Assembly (NCBI RefSeq): GCF_030817195.1
Contig: NZ_JAUSYZ010000001.1
Location: 744,001-808,000 of the forward strand
Length of the DNA stretch: 64,000 bases
Direction: 5' to 3'
From: Arthrobacter globiformis
GTDB taxonomy: Bacteria > Actinomycetota > Actinomycetes > Actinomycetales > Micrococcaceae
The position numbers were made by a program, and so were the translations under genes. This document shows positions 1 to 8,454 of this stretch, piece by piece. The notes beneath the pieces are model-generated. The model had not been told where the DNA came from and did no database searches. It worked only from the letters and a program-made list of their open reading frames with translations. The stretch's first letter is position 1; the number at the start of each line of letters is the position of its first letter.

Positions 1-572
1 AGCGGGCTGTACGATTCGGTGGCGATCCCGTGCCGCTCGTTGTAGGCGCAGTCCGCGGAGCGGGTCACGGACGGGTTGAGCTGGATCTGGTTCACGGCCG
101 GTACAACGTCGGTCTCCCACATGAGCTTTTCCAGGTGGGCGGGCTTGAAGTTGGATACGCCGATCGACCGGACTTTCCCTTCGGCCTGCAGCCGCTCAAA
201 GGTCTTCCATGTGGAGATGAAATCTCCGCGGCGGGGGAGCGGCCAGTGGATCAGCAGCAAGTCCACATAGTCCAGGTTCAGGCGCTTCAGCGCGCCTTCA
301 AGGCCGGCCACGGCCAGATCCCCACCCTGGAATTCCCCGTCCAGCTTGGTGGTGATGAAGAACTCCGCCCGGTCCAGGCCGCTGGCTCGGATTCCGGATC
401 CGACGCCGGCCTCGTTCCCGTATCGCACGGCCGTATCGATATGCCGGTACCCGGCTTCCGCAGCCCGTACGACGGCGTCACTCACCTCCCGGTCATTCAG
501 CGGCCAGGTGCCAAGGCCGATTTGGGGTATCCGGTTGCCGTCGTTCAGCTCGATGACTGGTGCGAGTGCCAT
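1..572 (-). CDS. Aldo/keto reductase, C-terminal part outside the window
   Basis: Reading the minus strand from the ATG at 572 gives an open frame to the window edge (about 190 residues). It opens with MALAPVIELNDGNRIPQIG, then LGTWPLND. Family motifs follow in order: GYRHIDTAVRYGNE (Asp and Tyr of the catalytic tetrad), FFITTKL (Lys), DLLLIHWP (His), then GKVRSIGVSNF and VNQIQLNP of the TIM barrel. These enzymes reduce aldehydes and ketones with NADPH in the cytosol; the substrate cannot be told. The stop lies beyond base 1, so the gene is partial at its 3' end. It is divergent from the phosphatidyltransferase gene, with about 120 bases between the starts. Confidence 0.93.
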   Translation of the reverse strand, partial: MALAPVIELNDGNRIPQIGLGTWPLNDREVSDAVVRAAEAGYRHIDTAVRYGNEAGVGSGIRASGLDRAEFFITTKLDGEFQGGDLAVAGLEGALKRLNLDYVDLLLIHWPLPRRGDFISTWKTFERLQAEGKVRSIGVSNFKPAHLEKLMWETDVVPAVNQIQLNPSVTRSADCAYNERHGIATESYSP

Positions 573-690
573 GCGGAAGAGTCTTTCCTATCGGGGGCTG
601 TTTGCCCAGACCCCGGTTGCCGGCTTGAGCGCCCGTGTTGCTATCTTCCGAGGTCAGCCCGGGAATGCTTACGGGCCGCCTGTTGTTACG

Positions 691-1455
691 ATGAGCGCAG
701 GGAGGCACATGCAGGTCTTGCTCGGTAGGCGCGCTCTGGTGGACGTAGCCGTTGCCATGGCTGCTTTCCTTGTGTCCGGGACTTGGCTCCTGACCGCTAC
801 GGGTGCCGGGGCACCGCACTTCCTTGCCGCGATAGGTGCCGGGGTGGCGGTAGTGGGAAATGCTGCGGCTTCCGTGGTCAACCGCAAACCCCGGCTGACC
901 ACGGCCGCGGACCGCATTACCCTGATTCGTGCTGTCCTGGTGGCGTGCTGTGCGGCGGCAACGGTTCCGCCGTTGTTCAGCGGAAACGGACCCGGCATAC
1001 CGGTGGTCGTGCTGGGTGCGGCGGCTTTTCTTCTTGACGCGGTGGACGGGGCCGTTGCACGGCGGTTTGCCTGCGTGAGCCCCGCGGGAGGTCGGCTGGA
1101 CGTCCAGACCGACGCAGCGCTGGTCCTCGTGCTGTCGTGCGCAGCTGCACCTGTGGTCGGTCCCTGGGTGCTGGCCATCGGACTCATGTGGTACGCCTTC
1201 GTTGCCGCCGGATGGATCAGGCCTGAACTGAAACGAATGCTGCCCGTTAAAAGACTGCGCAAGGTTATCGGCGCCTACCAGCCCTTCGCCCTGCTGCTGG
1301 CACTCACGCCCGGAACACCCGGTGGAATCGGCATGGCTGCCGTTGTCCTGGCGCTCGCGGCGCTGGTGGCCTCGTTTGGCCGGGACGTCGTCGAACTGGA
1401 GCAAGGCCACCGCAAGTTGACCGGCCGCCACTCCAGGACTGAATTGGTGAACTGA
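691..1455 (+). CDS. CDP-alcohol phosphatidyltransferase family membrane protein
   Basis: This is a 254-residue integral membrane protein. The family signature D-x2-D-G-x2-A-R-x8-G-x3-D-x3-D is complete, starting at DAVDGAVAR and ending in GGRLDVQTD, so the metal and CDP-binding site looks intact. Known members transfer a phosphatidyl group from a CDP-alcohol such as CDP-diacylglycerol to a second alcohol; the acceptor here cannot be read from sequence. Hydrophobic helices occur at both ends and on each side of the motif. ATG 691 is chosen; an in-frame ATG at 709 has a purine-rich GGGAGG only three bases upstream. The frame stays open further upstream, but that part lacks membrane-protein character and overlaps the divergent gene. 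Confidence 0.85.
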   Translation: MSAGRHMQVLLGRRALVDVAVAMAAFLVSGTWLLTATGAGAPHFLAAIGAGVAVVGNAAASVVNRKPRLTTAADRITLIRAVLVACCAAATVPPLFSGNGPGIPVVVLGAAAFLLDAVDGAVARRFACVSPAGGRLDVQTDAALVLVLSCAAAPVVGPWVLAIGLMWYAFVAAGWIRPELKRMLPVKRLRKVIGAYQPFALLLALTPGTPGGIGMAAVVLALAALVASFGRDVVELEQGHRKLTGRHSRTELVN

Positions 1456-1589
1456 CGGCTACTGGTGAACTGACGACGCCGGCCCCTGCCGACGGGCTTG
1501 GTGCTCTGGACTAACCATGGCGGCGCTGGTAATCCTTGGAGTGGCCTGGCCGGAAAAGTCGGCCCTTCCAACAGCTAAGGATCCAGACC

Positions 1590-1799
1590 ATGAGCGAAAC
1601 GCCCGCCGATCCGGAGCAGAACCCGACGGACCAGCCCGAGGGAGGTTCACCCAAGGGATTCCCGTTCGACCCCAGCCAGGACCCGCCCCTGGAGGAGCCG
1701 GCAGTTCCGCACCAGGACACCCCGGGGCCACCCACCGGACGGGACGGCGAACCTGATGAGCCGGCGCTGGAGGATCCACAGCGGCCGCCCTCCCGCTAG
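1590..1799 (+). CDS. Small proline/acid-rich hypothetical protein
   Basis: A 69-residue ORF begins at ATG 1590 with an AAGG ribosome-binding sequence ten bases upstream. The product is very rich in Pro, Glu, Asp and Gly, with no hydrophobic segment, and is probably disordered. I do not recognise a family. Such short acidic proteins are common next to conserved genes in Arthrobacter-type genomes. Its stop codon lies inside the first unit of a 14-bp tandem repeat. Confidence 0.6.
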   Translation: MSETPADPEQNPTDQPEGGSPKGFPFDPSQDPPLEEPAVPHQDTPGPPTGRDGEPDEPALEDPQRPPSR

Positions 1800-1838
1800 C
1801 AACTGCCCCCTAGCAACCGCCCGCGAGCAACCGCCCGC
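1797..1838. repeat. Three tandem copies of a 14-bp unit
   Basis: The units at 1797, 1811 and 1825 read TAGCAACTGCCCCC, TAGCAACCGCCCGC and GAGCAACCGCCCGC. The first overlaps the stop of the preceding small gene. No function is apparent; slippage is the simplest origin. Confidence 0.8.
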
Positions 1839-1975
1839 GCCCCGGCGCTGGCCTGTGCTGATGCCCAGCCGGAGGGAAGGATTCTAGACATTCGTCCATT
1901 GGGCGCGTTTGGCGCGTTTCCTAGCCTTGGAGGAGAACCTCTCCCAGCCCTCCGACCCAAGGATGACCTTCAACG

Positions 1976-2167
1976 ATGAAACGCATCGCACTGCTTCGGG
2001 AACGCTACACACCGTCCGCTTCGACCGGAACGCACTGCCCGGCGTCGGGAATGTGGGCCCCCGCCGACTCGCCGGACGAGGCGCACGCCTTCTTTGAAGG
2101 GCAGGTATTTCCCGCGTTCCGCGGCATGCCCACAGTGTGGCGCCGGAGGGTTGCCGGCCAGGATTAA
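1976..2167 (+). CDS. Small hypothetical protein
   Basis: A 63-residue ORF with codon use typical of the region (mostly G or C at third positions). It carries the run CPASGMWAPADSPDEAHAFF and ends in WRRRVAGQD, which resembles small actinobacterial proteins of unknown role. An AAGGA lies about 12 bases before the ATG, rather far. It is followed after seven bases by a strong bidirectional terminator, which supports a transcribed unit ending here. The overlapping frame at 1909-2097 has poorer composition. The function is unknown. Confidence 0.55.
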   Translation: MKRIALLRERYTPSASTGTHCPASGMWAPADSPDEAHAFFEGQVFPAFRGMPTVWRRRVAGQD

Positions 2168-2174
2168 ACAAATG

Positions 2175-2209
2175 ATGCGGCGCCGGCTGAACGACAGCCG
2201 GCGCCGCAT
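2175..2209. terminator. Bidirectional terminator hairpin
   Basis: A perfect 15-bp inverted repeat (ATGCGGCGCCGGCTG and its complement) surrounds the loop AACGA. It lies between the convergent small gene and the dodecin gene, so it can serve both. Confidence 0.85.
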
Positions 2210-2231
2210 TACTTGTTCCGCTGCCGCGGGG

Positions 2232-2444
2232 TCAGTCCCGCTCCAGGCGGAATCCAAGCTTGAGGGTGACCTGCCAGTCCGCCACCTGGCCGTTCTCGAG
2301 ATGGCCGCGGATCTCTTTGACCTCGAACCAGTCCAGGTTGCGCAGGGTCTTTGAGGCGTCGGAAATGCCGTTGCGGACGGCCGCGTCGACGCCTTCGGTC
2401 GAGGTTCCGACAATTTCAGAAATGCTGTAGGTGTTATTAGACAT
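2232..2444 (-). CDS. Dodecin family flavin-binding protein
   Basis: The 70-residue product has the usual dodecin length and pattern: SISEIVGTSTEGVDAAVRNG (helix), then TLRNLDWFEVKEIRGHLENG with the flavin-stacking Trp, then a strand ending LGFRLE. Dodecins form hollow dodecamers that bind riboflavin, FMN or CoA and are thought to buffer free flavin. An AGCGAAG-like sequence precedes the ATG at 2444. It appears monocistronic, ending at the hairpin at 2175-2209. Confidence 0.93.
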   Translation of the reverse strand: MSNNTYSISEIVGTSTEGVDAAVRNGISDASKTLRNLDWFEVKEIRGHLENGQVADWQVTLKLGFRLERD

Positions 2445-2519
2445 CTTCGCTCCTCGTGATCGGCATCGATACCCGGCTGCGGGCCGTTCCTGCAGAGTAT
2501 CGGACGAGGCGCCCGGGAA

Positions 2520-3221
2520 CTAGGCTTCCAGCACGTAGCTTCTGAGGTCGTCGAGGGTCTGCTGCATGTGGGCGTCCATGGCGTTGCGTGCCTGCTGCGG
2601 ATCGCGGGCAGCCAGGGCCCCGAAAATGTTCTGGTGGTGCCCGATCGCATGCTCCTGGATATCAGGCACCTTCGAGGTTTCGGTCCGCCCCTTTTCGAGG
2701 ACGCGGTGCAGCGGTTCGAAGAGGACTGCCACGAAGACGTTCTCGGATGCTTGCAGAATCTGGTCATGGAATGCCAGGTCCGCGGCAACGAAGCTCGCCA
2801 CGTCGTTGGCCTGGTGCGCCTTCCGCATGTCCGCCACGCAGTCCCGAAGACCATCAAGCTCGGCGTCCGTGATGCGCTGGGCCGCCAGCTCGCAGGCGCC
2901 TGTTTCCAGCATCCGGCGCAGCTCGATCAGCTGGATCGCGGCGGCCGCCCCGTTTTGGCCCTCGGAGGCGGCCCGGAGCACTGCCTCGAGGGACGACCAG
3001 CGGTTCAGCGGGTTCACGAACGTGCCGCGGCCGCGTTCCACGCTGAGGATGCGCTGCGCCTCAAGCGTCTTCATCGCCTCCCGCACCGTCATGCGGCTGA
3101 CGTCGTGCCGTGCGCTGAGTTCGAGCTCTCCCGGCACGCTGCTGCCCGGCGGAAACTCGCCGGAGATGATGCGGTCAAGGAGTTCGTCGGCGACGACGCC
3201 CACCAATGATTTGCGTGCCAT
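2520..3221 (-). CDS. GntR/FadR-family transcriptional regulator
   Basis: The 233-residue protein has an N-terminal winged helix (PGELELSARHDVSRMTVREA, then GRGTFV) and an all-helical FCD effector domain from about residue 85. The FCD metal-binding pattern is visible as AADLAFHDQIL and AIGHHQNIFGAL. FadR/FCD proteins typically sense small organic acids or sugar acids and repress the adjacent catabolic operon. It is divergent from the DUF1537 kinase operon, with a 15-bp palindrome between them, so it is the likely local repressor and the ligand is probably an acid sugar or its phosphate. Confidence 0.93.
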   Translation of the reverse strand: MARKSLVGVVADELLDRIISGEFPPGSSVPGELELSARHDVSRMTVREAMKTLEAQRILSVERGRGTFVNPLNRWSSLEAVLRAASEGQNGAAAAIQLIELRRMLETGACELAAQRITDAELDGLRDCVADMRKAHQANDVASFVAADLAFHDQILQASENVFVAVLFEPLHRVLEKGRTETSKVPDIQEHAIGHHQNIFGALAARDPQQARNAMDAHMQQTLDDLRSYVLEA

Positions 3222-3316
3222 TTCTTCCGTTCAGCGTCTGCGGCTTACAGCCGTGAAGTCTGCAAAAGTGTACTTGCGCACGTGCTGTGCGTTATGCCAC
3301 ACTAGCACCAGACGCA

Positions 3317-3331
3317 AGATGTCTGACATCT
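3317..3331. promoter_or_regulatory. Putative GntR operator for the acid-sugar operon
   Basis: AGATGTC-T-GACATCT is a perfect inverted repeat with the TGTC/GACA core common to FadR-type operators. It sits 44 bases before the kinase start and 96 bases before the divergent regulator start, fitting control of both. Confidence 0.6.
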
Positions 3332-3374
3332 GACAAATCATCCGCAAGACAGTTTCGACACAACGGAGTGCACA

Positions 3375-4850
3375 GTGCCCCTCGAATCCGACGTCCTGGC
3401 CGCCTTTCCCGCCGAGCTCCAGATCCCCGCCCGGCAGGTTGCCGATGCCGTCGCGGCCACGGCCGCAACGACCCCGCGCGTCCTCGTGGTGCTCGACGAC
3501 GACCCCACCGGCACGCAGTCGGTGGCGGATCTCCCTGTGCTCACCCGCTGGGAAGTCGAGGACTTCCAGTGGGCTCTGCATCAGGGTAAGCCCGCCGTGT
3601 ACGTGCTGACCAACACCCGCAGCCTCGACCCGGAAGAAGCAGCCGCCCGCAACGAAGAGGTGGTTCGCAACGCCCTGGCCGCTGCCCGCGACGGCGAGGG
3701 AGAGGTCCGGCTCGGCTTTGTGAGCCGCAGCGACTCGACCCTCCGCGGCCACTTCCCCCTGGAGCCGGACGTCATCGCCGCTACGGTGGCGGCCGAAAGC
3801 GGAGAGGCCACCGACGGCGTCGTGATGGTTCCCGCATTTCCCGACGCCGGCCGCATCACCATTGGCGGTGTCCACTACACGCGCGGGCCGGAGACCGGCC
3901 AGCTGACCCCCGTTGCCGAGACCGAATTCGCCAAGGATGCCACCTTCGGCTTCGCCAATTCCGAGATGGCCAAGTACGTCGAAGAGAAGTCGCAGGGGCG
4001 GTTTGCCGCAGACTCCGTGATCGTGCTGGACCTGAACATTATCCGCGCCGGTTCCGCCACCGGGCAGGCTGAGGTGTCGGCCAAGGCAATTGCTGACGCC
4101 ATCGAGCCGGCCACGCAGTCCACGCCCATCGTGGTGGACATCGTCACGGAAAACGACATGCGCGCCCTGGCCCTCGGGCTGGAAGAGGCCGAGCGCCGCG
4201 GCAAGAAGCTGCTCTACCGGGTTGGCCCGCCGTTCATGCGCGCACGGATCGGCCAGGACATCCGGACCGAGCTCAGCGGCGAGGAAGCCTACGCGGGCAA
4301 CACCCCGTCCGAAGCCGGCGGCCTGATCGTGGTCGGCTCGCATGTGGGCGTGACCACCAGGCAGCTCAAGGTGCTCACCGACCGGCACAGCAGTGCGCGC
4401 ATTGTGGAGATCGACGTCGAAAAGCTCCTGGGCGAGGATGCGCCCGCCTACCTCGACCGGACGGTGGATGACGTGGTGGAGGCACTGCGCAGCGGCGACG
4501 TCATCGTCCACACCAGCCGCCTGCTCATCAAGACCGATGACCCGGCCGAAAGCCTGCGGATCGCGCGCACCGTGTCCGCCGCCGTCGTCGCCGTAGTGAA
4601 CCGGACGCTGAAGACTTTCCCGCCGCGGTTCGTCATCGCCAAGGGCGGCATCACCTCCTCGGATGTTGCCGCGCACGGGCTGGAGATCCGGCACGCGATC
4701 GTCCGCGGGCCCATGCTGCCCGGCATCGTGAGCCTGTGGGAGCCGGTAGACGGCCCGGCCAAGGGGATCCCGTACATCGTTTTTGCCGGCAACGTCGGTG
4801 ACGACGAGTCGCTCGCCCAGGTCACCAGCAAGCTCAGCAACACCTTCTAA
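3375..4850 (+). CDS. Four-carbon acid sugar kinase (DUF1537 family)
   Basis: This 491-residue protein shows both halves of the DUF1537 kinase fold. The N-terminal substrate domain has VVLDDDPTGTQS and SRSDSTLRGHFPLE. The C-terminal nucleotide-binding domain has FVIAKGGITSSDVA and a terminal glycine-rich VFAGNVGDDE. Characterised members (OtnK, DtnK, LtnK) phosphorylate threonate, erythronate or their 3-oxo forms. The start is GTG 3375 with GGAG six bases upstream. It leads a three-gene operon with a 3-hydroxyacid dehydrogenase and a class II aldolase, consistent with oxidation, 4-phosphorylation and cleavage of a four-carbon acid sugar. The exact substrate is not deducible. Confidence 0.92.
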   Translation: MPLESDVLAAFPAELQIPARQVADAVAATAATTPRVLVVLDDDPTGTQSVADLPVLTRWEVEDFQWALHQGKPAVYVLTNTRSLDPEEAAARNEEVVRNALAAARDGEGEVRLGFVSRSDSTLRGHFPLEPDVIAATVAAESGEATDGVVMVPAFPDAGRITIGGVHYTRGPETGQLTPVAETEFAKDATFGFANSEMAKYVEEKSQGRFAADSVIVLDLNIIRAGSATGQAEVSAKAIADAIEPATQSTPIVVDIVTENDMRALALGLEEAERRGKKLLYRVGPPFMRARIGQDIRTELSGEEAYAGNTPSEAGGLIVVGSHVGVTTRQLKVLTDRHSSARIVEIDVEKLLGEDAPAYLDRTVDDVVEALRSGDVIVHTSRLLIKTDDPAESLRIARTVSAAVVAVVNRTLKTFPPRFVIAKGGITSSDVAAHGLEIRHAIVRGPMLPGIVSLWEPVDGPAKGIPYIVFAGNVGDDESLAQVTSKLSNTF

Positions 4851-4872
4851 GCAATTCAACGGAGAACTCACC

Positions 4873-5781
4873 ATGACCTCGAATTACAAAGTCACCGTCC
4901 TCGGCCTGGGGGCCATGGGCCTGCCCATGGCCACCCGCCTCGCCAGCCAGCTGACCGTCCACGGATTCGACATCGCCGAACCGCGCCTGCGCCTCGCCGA
5001 AGAAGCCGGCGTGAAGACCTTCGCTTCAGCGCGGGACGCCGCCCAGGACACTGACGCCCTCCTGCTCGCCGTGCGCAACAGCGAACAGCTCGACGATGTT
5101 CTGTTCGGCGGGAACGGCGTGGCCTCGGTACTGAAGCCGGGCGCCGTCGTCATCCTGACCAGCACCGTGGGCACCGAGGCGATTCCGTCCACCGTCGCGC
5201 GCCTGGCCGAGTTCGGCGTCGGGCTCGTGGACGCCCCGCTGTCCGGCGGCCCGAAGCGTGCAGGCGAGGGCGACCTGCTGATCGTCGTCGGAGCCGAACC
5301 CACGGCGCTGGAATCTGCGCGTCCGGTCCTTGAGCTGCTCGCATCGACGCTGACCGTCGTGGGCGACAAACCCGGTGACGGCCAGGCGCTGAAGACAGTC
5401 AACCAGTTGCTGTGCGGTATCCACATCGCGGCCGCCGCTGAGGCAATGGCGCTGGCCGACGCGCTGGGCCTGGACCAGGCGAAGACCCTGGCCGCGCTGG
5501 AGGCGGGAGCGGCGGGCTCGTTCATGCTGTCCAACCGCGGACCGCGCATCCTGGAGGCCTACACGGAGGAGGGCGCCGAGGTGCTCAGCCGCCTGGACAT
5601 CTTCGTCAAGGACATGGGCATCGTGGGCAAGGCCACGCGCAGTGCTGGCCTGGCGACCCCCGTTGCCGCCGCCGCCGAGCAGCTGTACCTGCTGGGCCAG
5701 GCCCACGGGCTGGCCGCCGCTGACGACTCCGCCGTCATCAAGGTTGTTGCCCCCACCAAGCGCACCGTCGGGGAAGGCTGA
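4873..5781 (+). CDS. NAD(P)-dependent 3-hydroxyacid dehydrogenase, LtnD-like
   Basis: The 302-residue product belongs to the 3-hydroxyisobutyrate/6-phosphogluconate dehydrogenase superfamily. The Rossmann motif VLGLGAMGLPMATRL is at residues 9-23. The substrate loop is DAPLSGGPKRAGEGDL, and the catalytic lysine lies in GQALKTVNQLL. LtnD-type relatives oxidise L-threonate or D-erythronate at C2 or C3 before the DUF1537 kinase acts. ATG 4873 is preferred because GGAGA lies seven bases upstream; the open frame continues back into the kinase gene. It is 22 bases downstream of the kinase and overlaps the aldolase by one base. Confidence 0.92.
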   Translation: MTSNYKVTVLGLGAMGLPMATRLASQLTVHGFDIAEPRLRLAEEAGVKTFASARDAAQDTDALLLAVRNSEQLDDVLFGGNGVASVLKPGAVVILTSTVGTEAIPSTVARLAEFGVGLVDAPLSGGPKRAGEGDLLIVVGAEPTALESARPVLELLASTLTVVGDKPGDGQALKTVNQLLCGIHIAAAAEAMALADALGLDQAKTLAALEAGAAGSFMLSNRGPRILEAYTEEGAEVLSRLDIFVKDMGIVGKATRSAGLATPVAAAAEQLYLLGQAHGLAAADDSAVIKVVAPTKRTVGEG

Positions 5782-6650
5782 TGCGGGCACAACTCGACGA
5801 GCTGGTGGTATCCGCCCTCAAACGGGGGTCGGCCGTGCCGGCGTTCACCTGCTACGACTTCACCACGGCCCTCGCGGTGGTGAGCGCCGCGGAGGAAGCA
5901 AAGCGCGGCGTCATCCTGCTGGTGGCACCCAAAACCGCCGCAACAGCCAACGGGCTCCGGCTCATCGCCGCGCTCCGGGGCCTGGCCGATGATGCGTCCG
6001 TGCCGGTTGCCGTGCAGCTCGACCACGCGACAGACCTTGACGTCATTTCCGCCGGCGTCGCCGCGGGGGCCGACTCCGTCCTGGCGGACGGTTCGGCGCT
6101 GCCGTACGAGGACAACATTGCCTTGGTGTGCGCAGTGCGTTCCGCGCTCGAAGCCCAAGGGCATGCCGGCGTGGTCCTGGAGGCTGAACTCGGCGGCCTG
6201 GCCGGCGACGAGGACAAGGCCTTCGGCGCGGAGGGCGACGGGGCGGGCAACGAGGTTGCCGGGCTCACCGACTCCGCCCAGGTGGAGGACTTCGTGGCAC
6301 GGACGGGCGCGCAGCTGCTCGCGGTGGCGGTGGGCAACGTCCATGGGAAGTACAAGGGCGAGCCGCGGCTGCGCTGGGACGTCCTGCAGGACATTGCCGT
6401 GCGCACGCACATCCCGCTGGTGCTTCATGGCGCCTCGGGCATTCCGGCGGACGAGCTGGCCAAGGCGCCCGCCATGAACGTGGGCAAGGTCAACTTCAAC
6501 ACCGAACTCCGCACCGGCGTCCTCGCCACGCTCGAGCAACAGCTTCCCGCGCACCGGGCAGACGGCGAAAACCTGCAGGGACTCTTGAGCCGGTGGAACG
6601 CCGCCGCGAAGGATTTCGGCACGAGCACGCTGGCAATCCTCAGCCGCTGA
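5781..6650 (+). CDS. Class II ketose-bisphosphate aldolase family protein
   Basis: The 289-residue protein carries the class II aldolase signatures in order: VAVQLDHATD (zinc His, catalytic Asp), VVLEAELGGLAGDED, VAVGNVHGKY with a second zinc His, and LVLHGASGIP with the third. It is related to FbaA, GatY and KbaY but lies in an acid-sugar operon, so it probably splits a phosphorylated four-carbon acid or ketose rather than fructose-1,6-bisphosphate. Known threonate pathways use the unrelated decarboxylase OtnC at this point, so the cleavage chemistry may differ. The start ATG overlaps the preceding TGA. Confidence 0.9.
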   Translation: MRAQLDELVVSALKRGSAVPAFTCYDFTTALAVVSAAEEAKRGVILLVAPKTAATANGLRLIAALRGLADDASVPVAVQLDHATDLDVISAGVAAGADSVLADGSALPYEDNIALVCAVRSALEAQGHAGVVLEAELGGLAGDEDKAFGAEGDGAGNEVAGLTDSAQVEDFVARTGAQLLAVAVGNVHGKYKGEPRLRWDVLQDIAVRTHIPLVLHGASGIPADELAKAPAMNVGKVNFNTELRTGVLATLEQQLPAHRADGENLQGLLSRWNAAAKDFGTSTLAILSR

Positions 6651-6790
6651 CTGGAGTTTTTGTACACGCATCGCGGGTTCGGGGGCCTTTAGGGGCCAAT
6701 AAGTGGACAAAGACTCGAGGCCGCCACTTGTGGGGCAAGTTGGCGCACAATGGAAACTACAACGACGTAAGCGAGTTCCAGTGGGGCGCC

Positions 6791-8104
6791 ATGAAGAATT
6801 CCACGGAGCCGGCGGCAGGAAAGGACATGGCCGGGACCGCCCGCGACCTGGCCATCGATCTCGCGCGCTTCGTCTGCCTGGCCCTTGTGGTGGTGGGGCA
6901 CTGCATGATGACCAGCCCGGTACTGCATCCCGACGGCACCGTCACCACCGAAAACACCCTGGCCGAGCAGGACTGGTTCGAGCCGGTCATCTGGGTCTTC
7001 ATGGTGATGCCGCTGTTCTTTGTGGCCGGGGGCATCACCGGGATTCAGTCCTGGCGGCGTATGCAGGCACGCGGCGGTAGCGGCCTTGAGTTCATCCAGT
7101 CCCGGCTGCTGCGCCTGGTCCGGCCGGCGGCGGCCCTGCTGGCGGTGATGTTCGTTGGCCTGTGGGGTGCGCTGCTGGCCGGTGTGGATCCGCAGGTGGT
7201 GCAGCTGCTGGCCAGCGGGGCCGGGATGCCGCTGTGGTTCCTCGCGGCCTATCTGGCGGCCCAGCTGAACATTCCGCTCCTGGTACGGCTGCACCGGCGT
7301 GCCCCGTGGCTGACGCTTCTGGGGCTGGTGGCGCTCGTGGTGACGGTGGACTGCTTCCGCGGCGCTTTCCCGACGTTCGCTTACATCAACATGGTGTTCG
7401 TCTGGTGCGCCGTGCAGCAACTCGGGTTCTTCATGGCCGACGGCTGGCTGGACCGGTGGAGGGGCTCCCAGCTGGTGGGGCTGATCGCCGCCTGCAACCT
7501 GGTGATGGTTGTCCTGGTGGTGCTGGGCCTGTACCGGGACAACATGCTGGTGAACCTGAATCCGCCCAACCTCAGCCTGGTCCTGCTGGGCGTCTCGCAG
7601 GCGGCGGTGCTGCAGCTCACCCGGCCCTTGCTGAACGCACTCGCCGCCGTGCGCTGGATCGGTGCAGTGGTGGCTGTTGCAGGCCGCCACGCGATGACGG
7701 TCTACCTGTGGCACCTGCCGCTGCTGGCCGCCATGACCGGGCTGCTCCTGCTGACCGACTTTCCCCAACCCGCCTCGGGCACGGCTGAATGGTGGTGGTC
7801 GCGTCCACTCGTTTTCCTCGGCGTGGTCCTCCTCCTGCTGCCCGCGGTTCTCCTGTTCGGGCGGCTTGAGGAACGGCCGACGCCGGCCATGCACTCACGC
7901 GGCCGGGCACCGGCCGCCGTGGTGACCGCCGTCGTCGTCGTTGTTGTCCCGGTGGCCGACGCCGCCGTCAACGGCCTGACGCTGGGACTCCTTGGCGGCG
8001 GTGCCGCCTGCTTTGCGATGGCTGTGCTGCTGCTGGGGCGCGTTCCCGCCCGCGGCACTCGACCATTGCCAGCACAGCCATTAAGTGCCAATGTCGAACC
8101 ATGA
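6791..8104 (+). CDS. Acyltransferase 3-like integral membrane protein
   Basis: ATG 6791 gives 437 residues with about ten hydrophobic helices. The N-terminal DLARFVCLALVVVGHCMM has the family's arginine and catalytic-type histidine, followed by a loop and FMVMPLFFVAGG. Acyltransferase-3 proteins move acetyl or other acyl groups onto membrane or surface carbohydrates; the acceptor is unknown. The frame is open 66 codons further upstream but that part is not membrane-like. The last helices (VVTAVVVVVVPVADAA) form an extra hydrophobic tail. The stop overlaps the next start by four bases (ATGA), indicating co-translation with the GNAT gene. Confidence 0.82.
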   Translation: MKNSTEPAAGKDMAGTARDLAIDLARFVCLALVVVGHCMMTSPVLHPDGTVTTENTLAEQDWFEPVIWVFMVMPLFFVAGGITGIQSWRRMQARGGSGLEFIQSRLLRLVRPAAALLAVMFVGLWGALLAGVDPQVVQLLASGAGMPLWFLAAYLAAQLNIPLLVRLHRRAPWLTLLGLVALVVTVDCFRGAFPTFAYINMVFVWCAVQQLGFFMADGWLDRWRGSQLVGLIAACNLVMVVLVVLGLYRDNMLVNLNPPNLSLVLLGVSQAAVLQLTRPLLNALAAVRWIGAVVAVAGRHAMTVYLWHLPLLAAMTGLLLLTDFPQPASGTAEWWWSRPLVFLGVVLLLLPAVLLFGRLEERPTPAMHSRGRAPAAVVTAVVVVVVPVADAAVNGLTLGLLGGGAACFAMAVLLLGRVPARGTRPLPAQPLSANVEP

Positions 8105-8454
8105 CGGAGAACACGGCAGCCACCGAGGACCATTTCACCCCGGACGTCACCACGTTCCGGAACGATGCGCTCCACCGCTACGAACTGCACGTGGGGGGAA
8201 AGCTGGCGGTGGAAGTCAGGTTCGAAGACAAGCCTGGGCACGTGGATTTCATCCACACCCAGACGTCCGAGCAGTTCCAGGGCCACGGCCTGGCCAAGGT
8301 GCTCATCCACTTTGCCCTCGACGATGTTGTGGCATCGGGTAAACGGATCATTCCGCATTGCCCCTTTACCGCCCGCTACCTGCGCAAACACGAGGTGTAC
8401 ACGCAGTGCATCGACTGGCCTGAGGCGGCCGCGCCCAAGCTTCTCGGCACCTGA
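8101..8454 (+). CDS. GNAT-family N-acetyltransferase (YjdJ/NATD1 type)
   Basis: A 117-residue single-domain protein of the short GNAT subgroup. Visible features are the beta pair YELHVGGKLAVEVRFEDKPG, the acetyl-CoA loop QTSEQFQGHGLAKVLIHFAL (the Q/R-x-x-G-x-G/A motif), and IIPHCPFTARYLRKH, which is highly typical of this subgroup. The substrate is unknown. It is translationally coupled to the upstream acyltransferase. Confidence 0.9.
   Translation: MTENTAATEDHFTPDVTTFRNDALHRYELHVGGKLAVEVRFEDKPGHVDFIHTQTSEQFQGHGLAKVLIHFALDDVVASGKRIIPHCPFTARYLRKHEVYTQCIDWPEAAAPKLLGT

Noticed and set aside
1797..1838. CRISPR-like short repeats
   Set aside because: Units are contiguous with no spacers, as in all tandem repeats of this window.
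3231..4874. 547-codon open frame on the minus strand across the DUF1537 kinase gene
   Set aside because: It is the GC-driven antisense shadow; the plus strand has family motifs and the antisense product has none.
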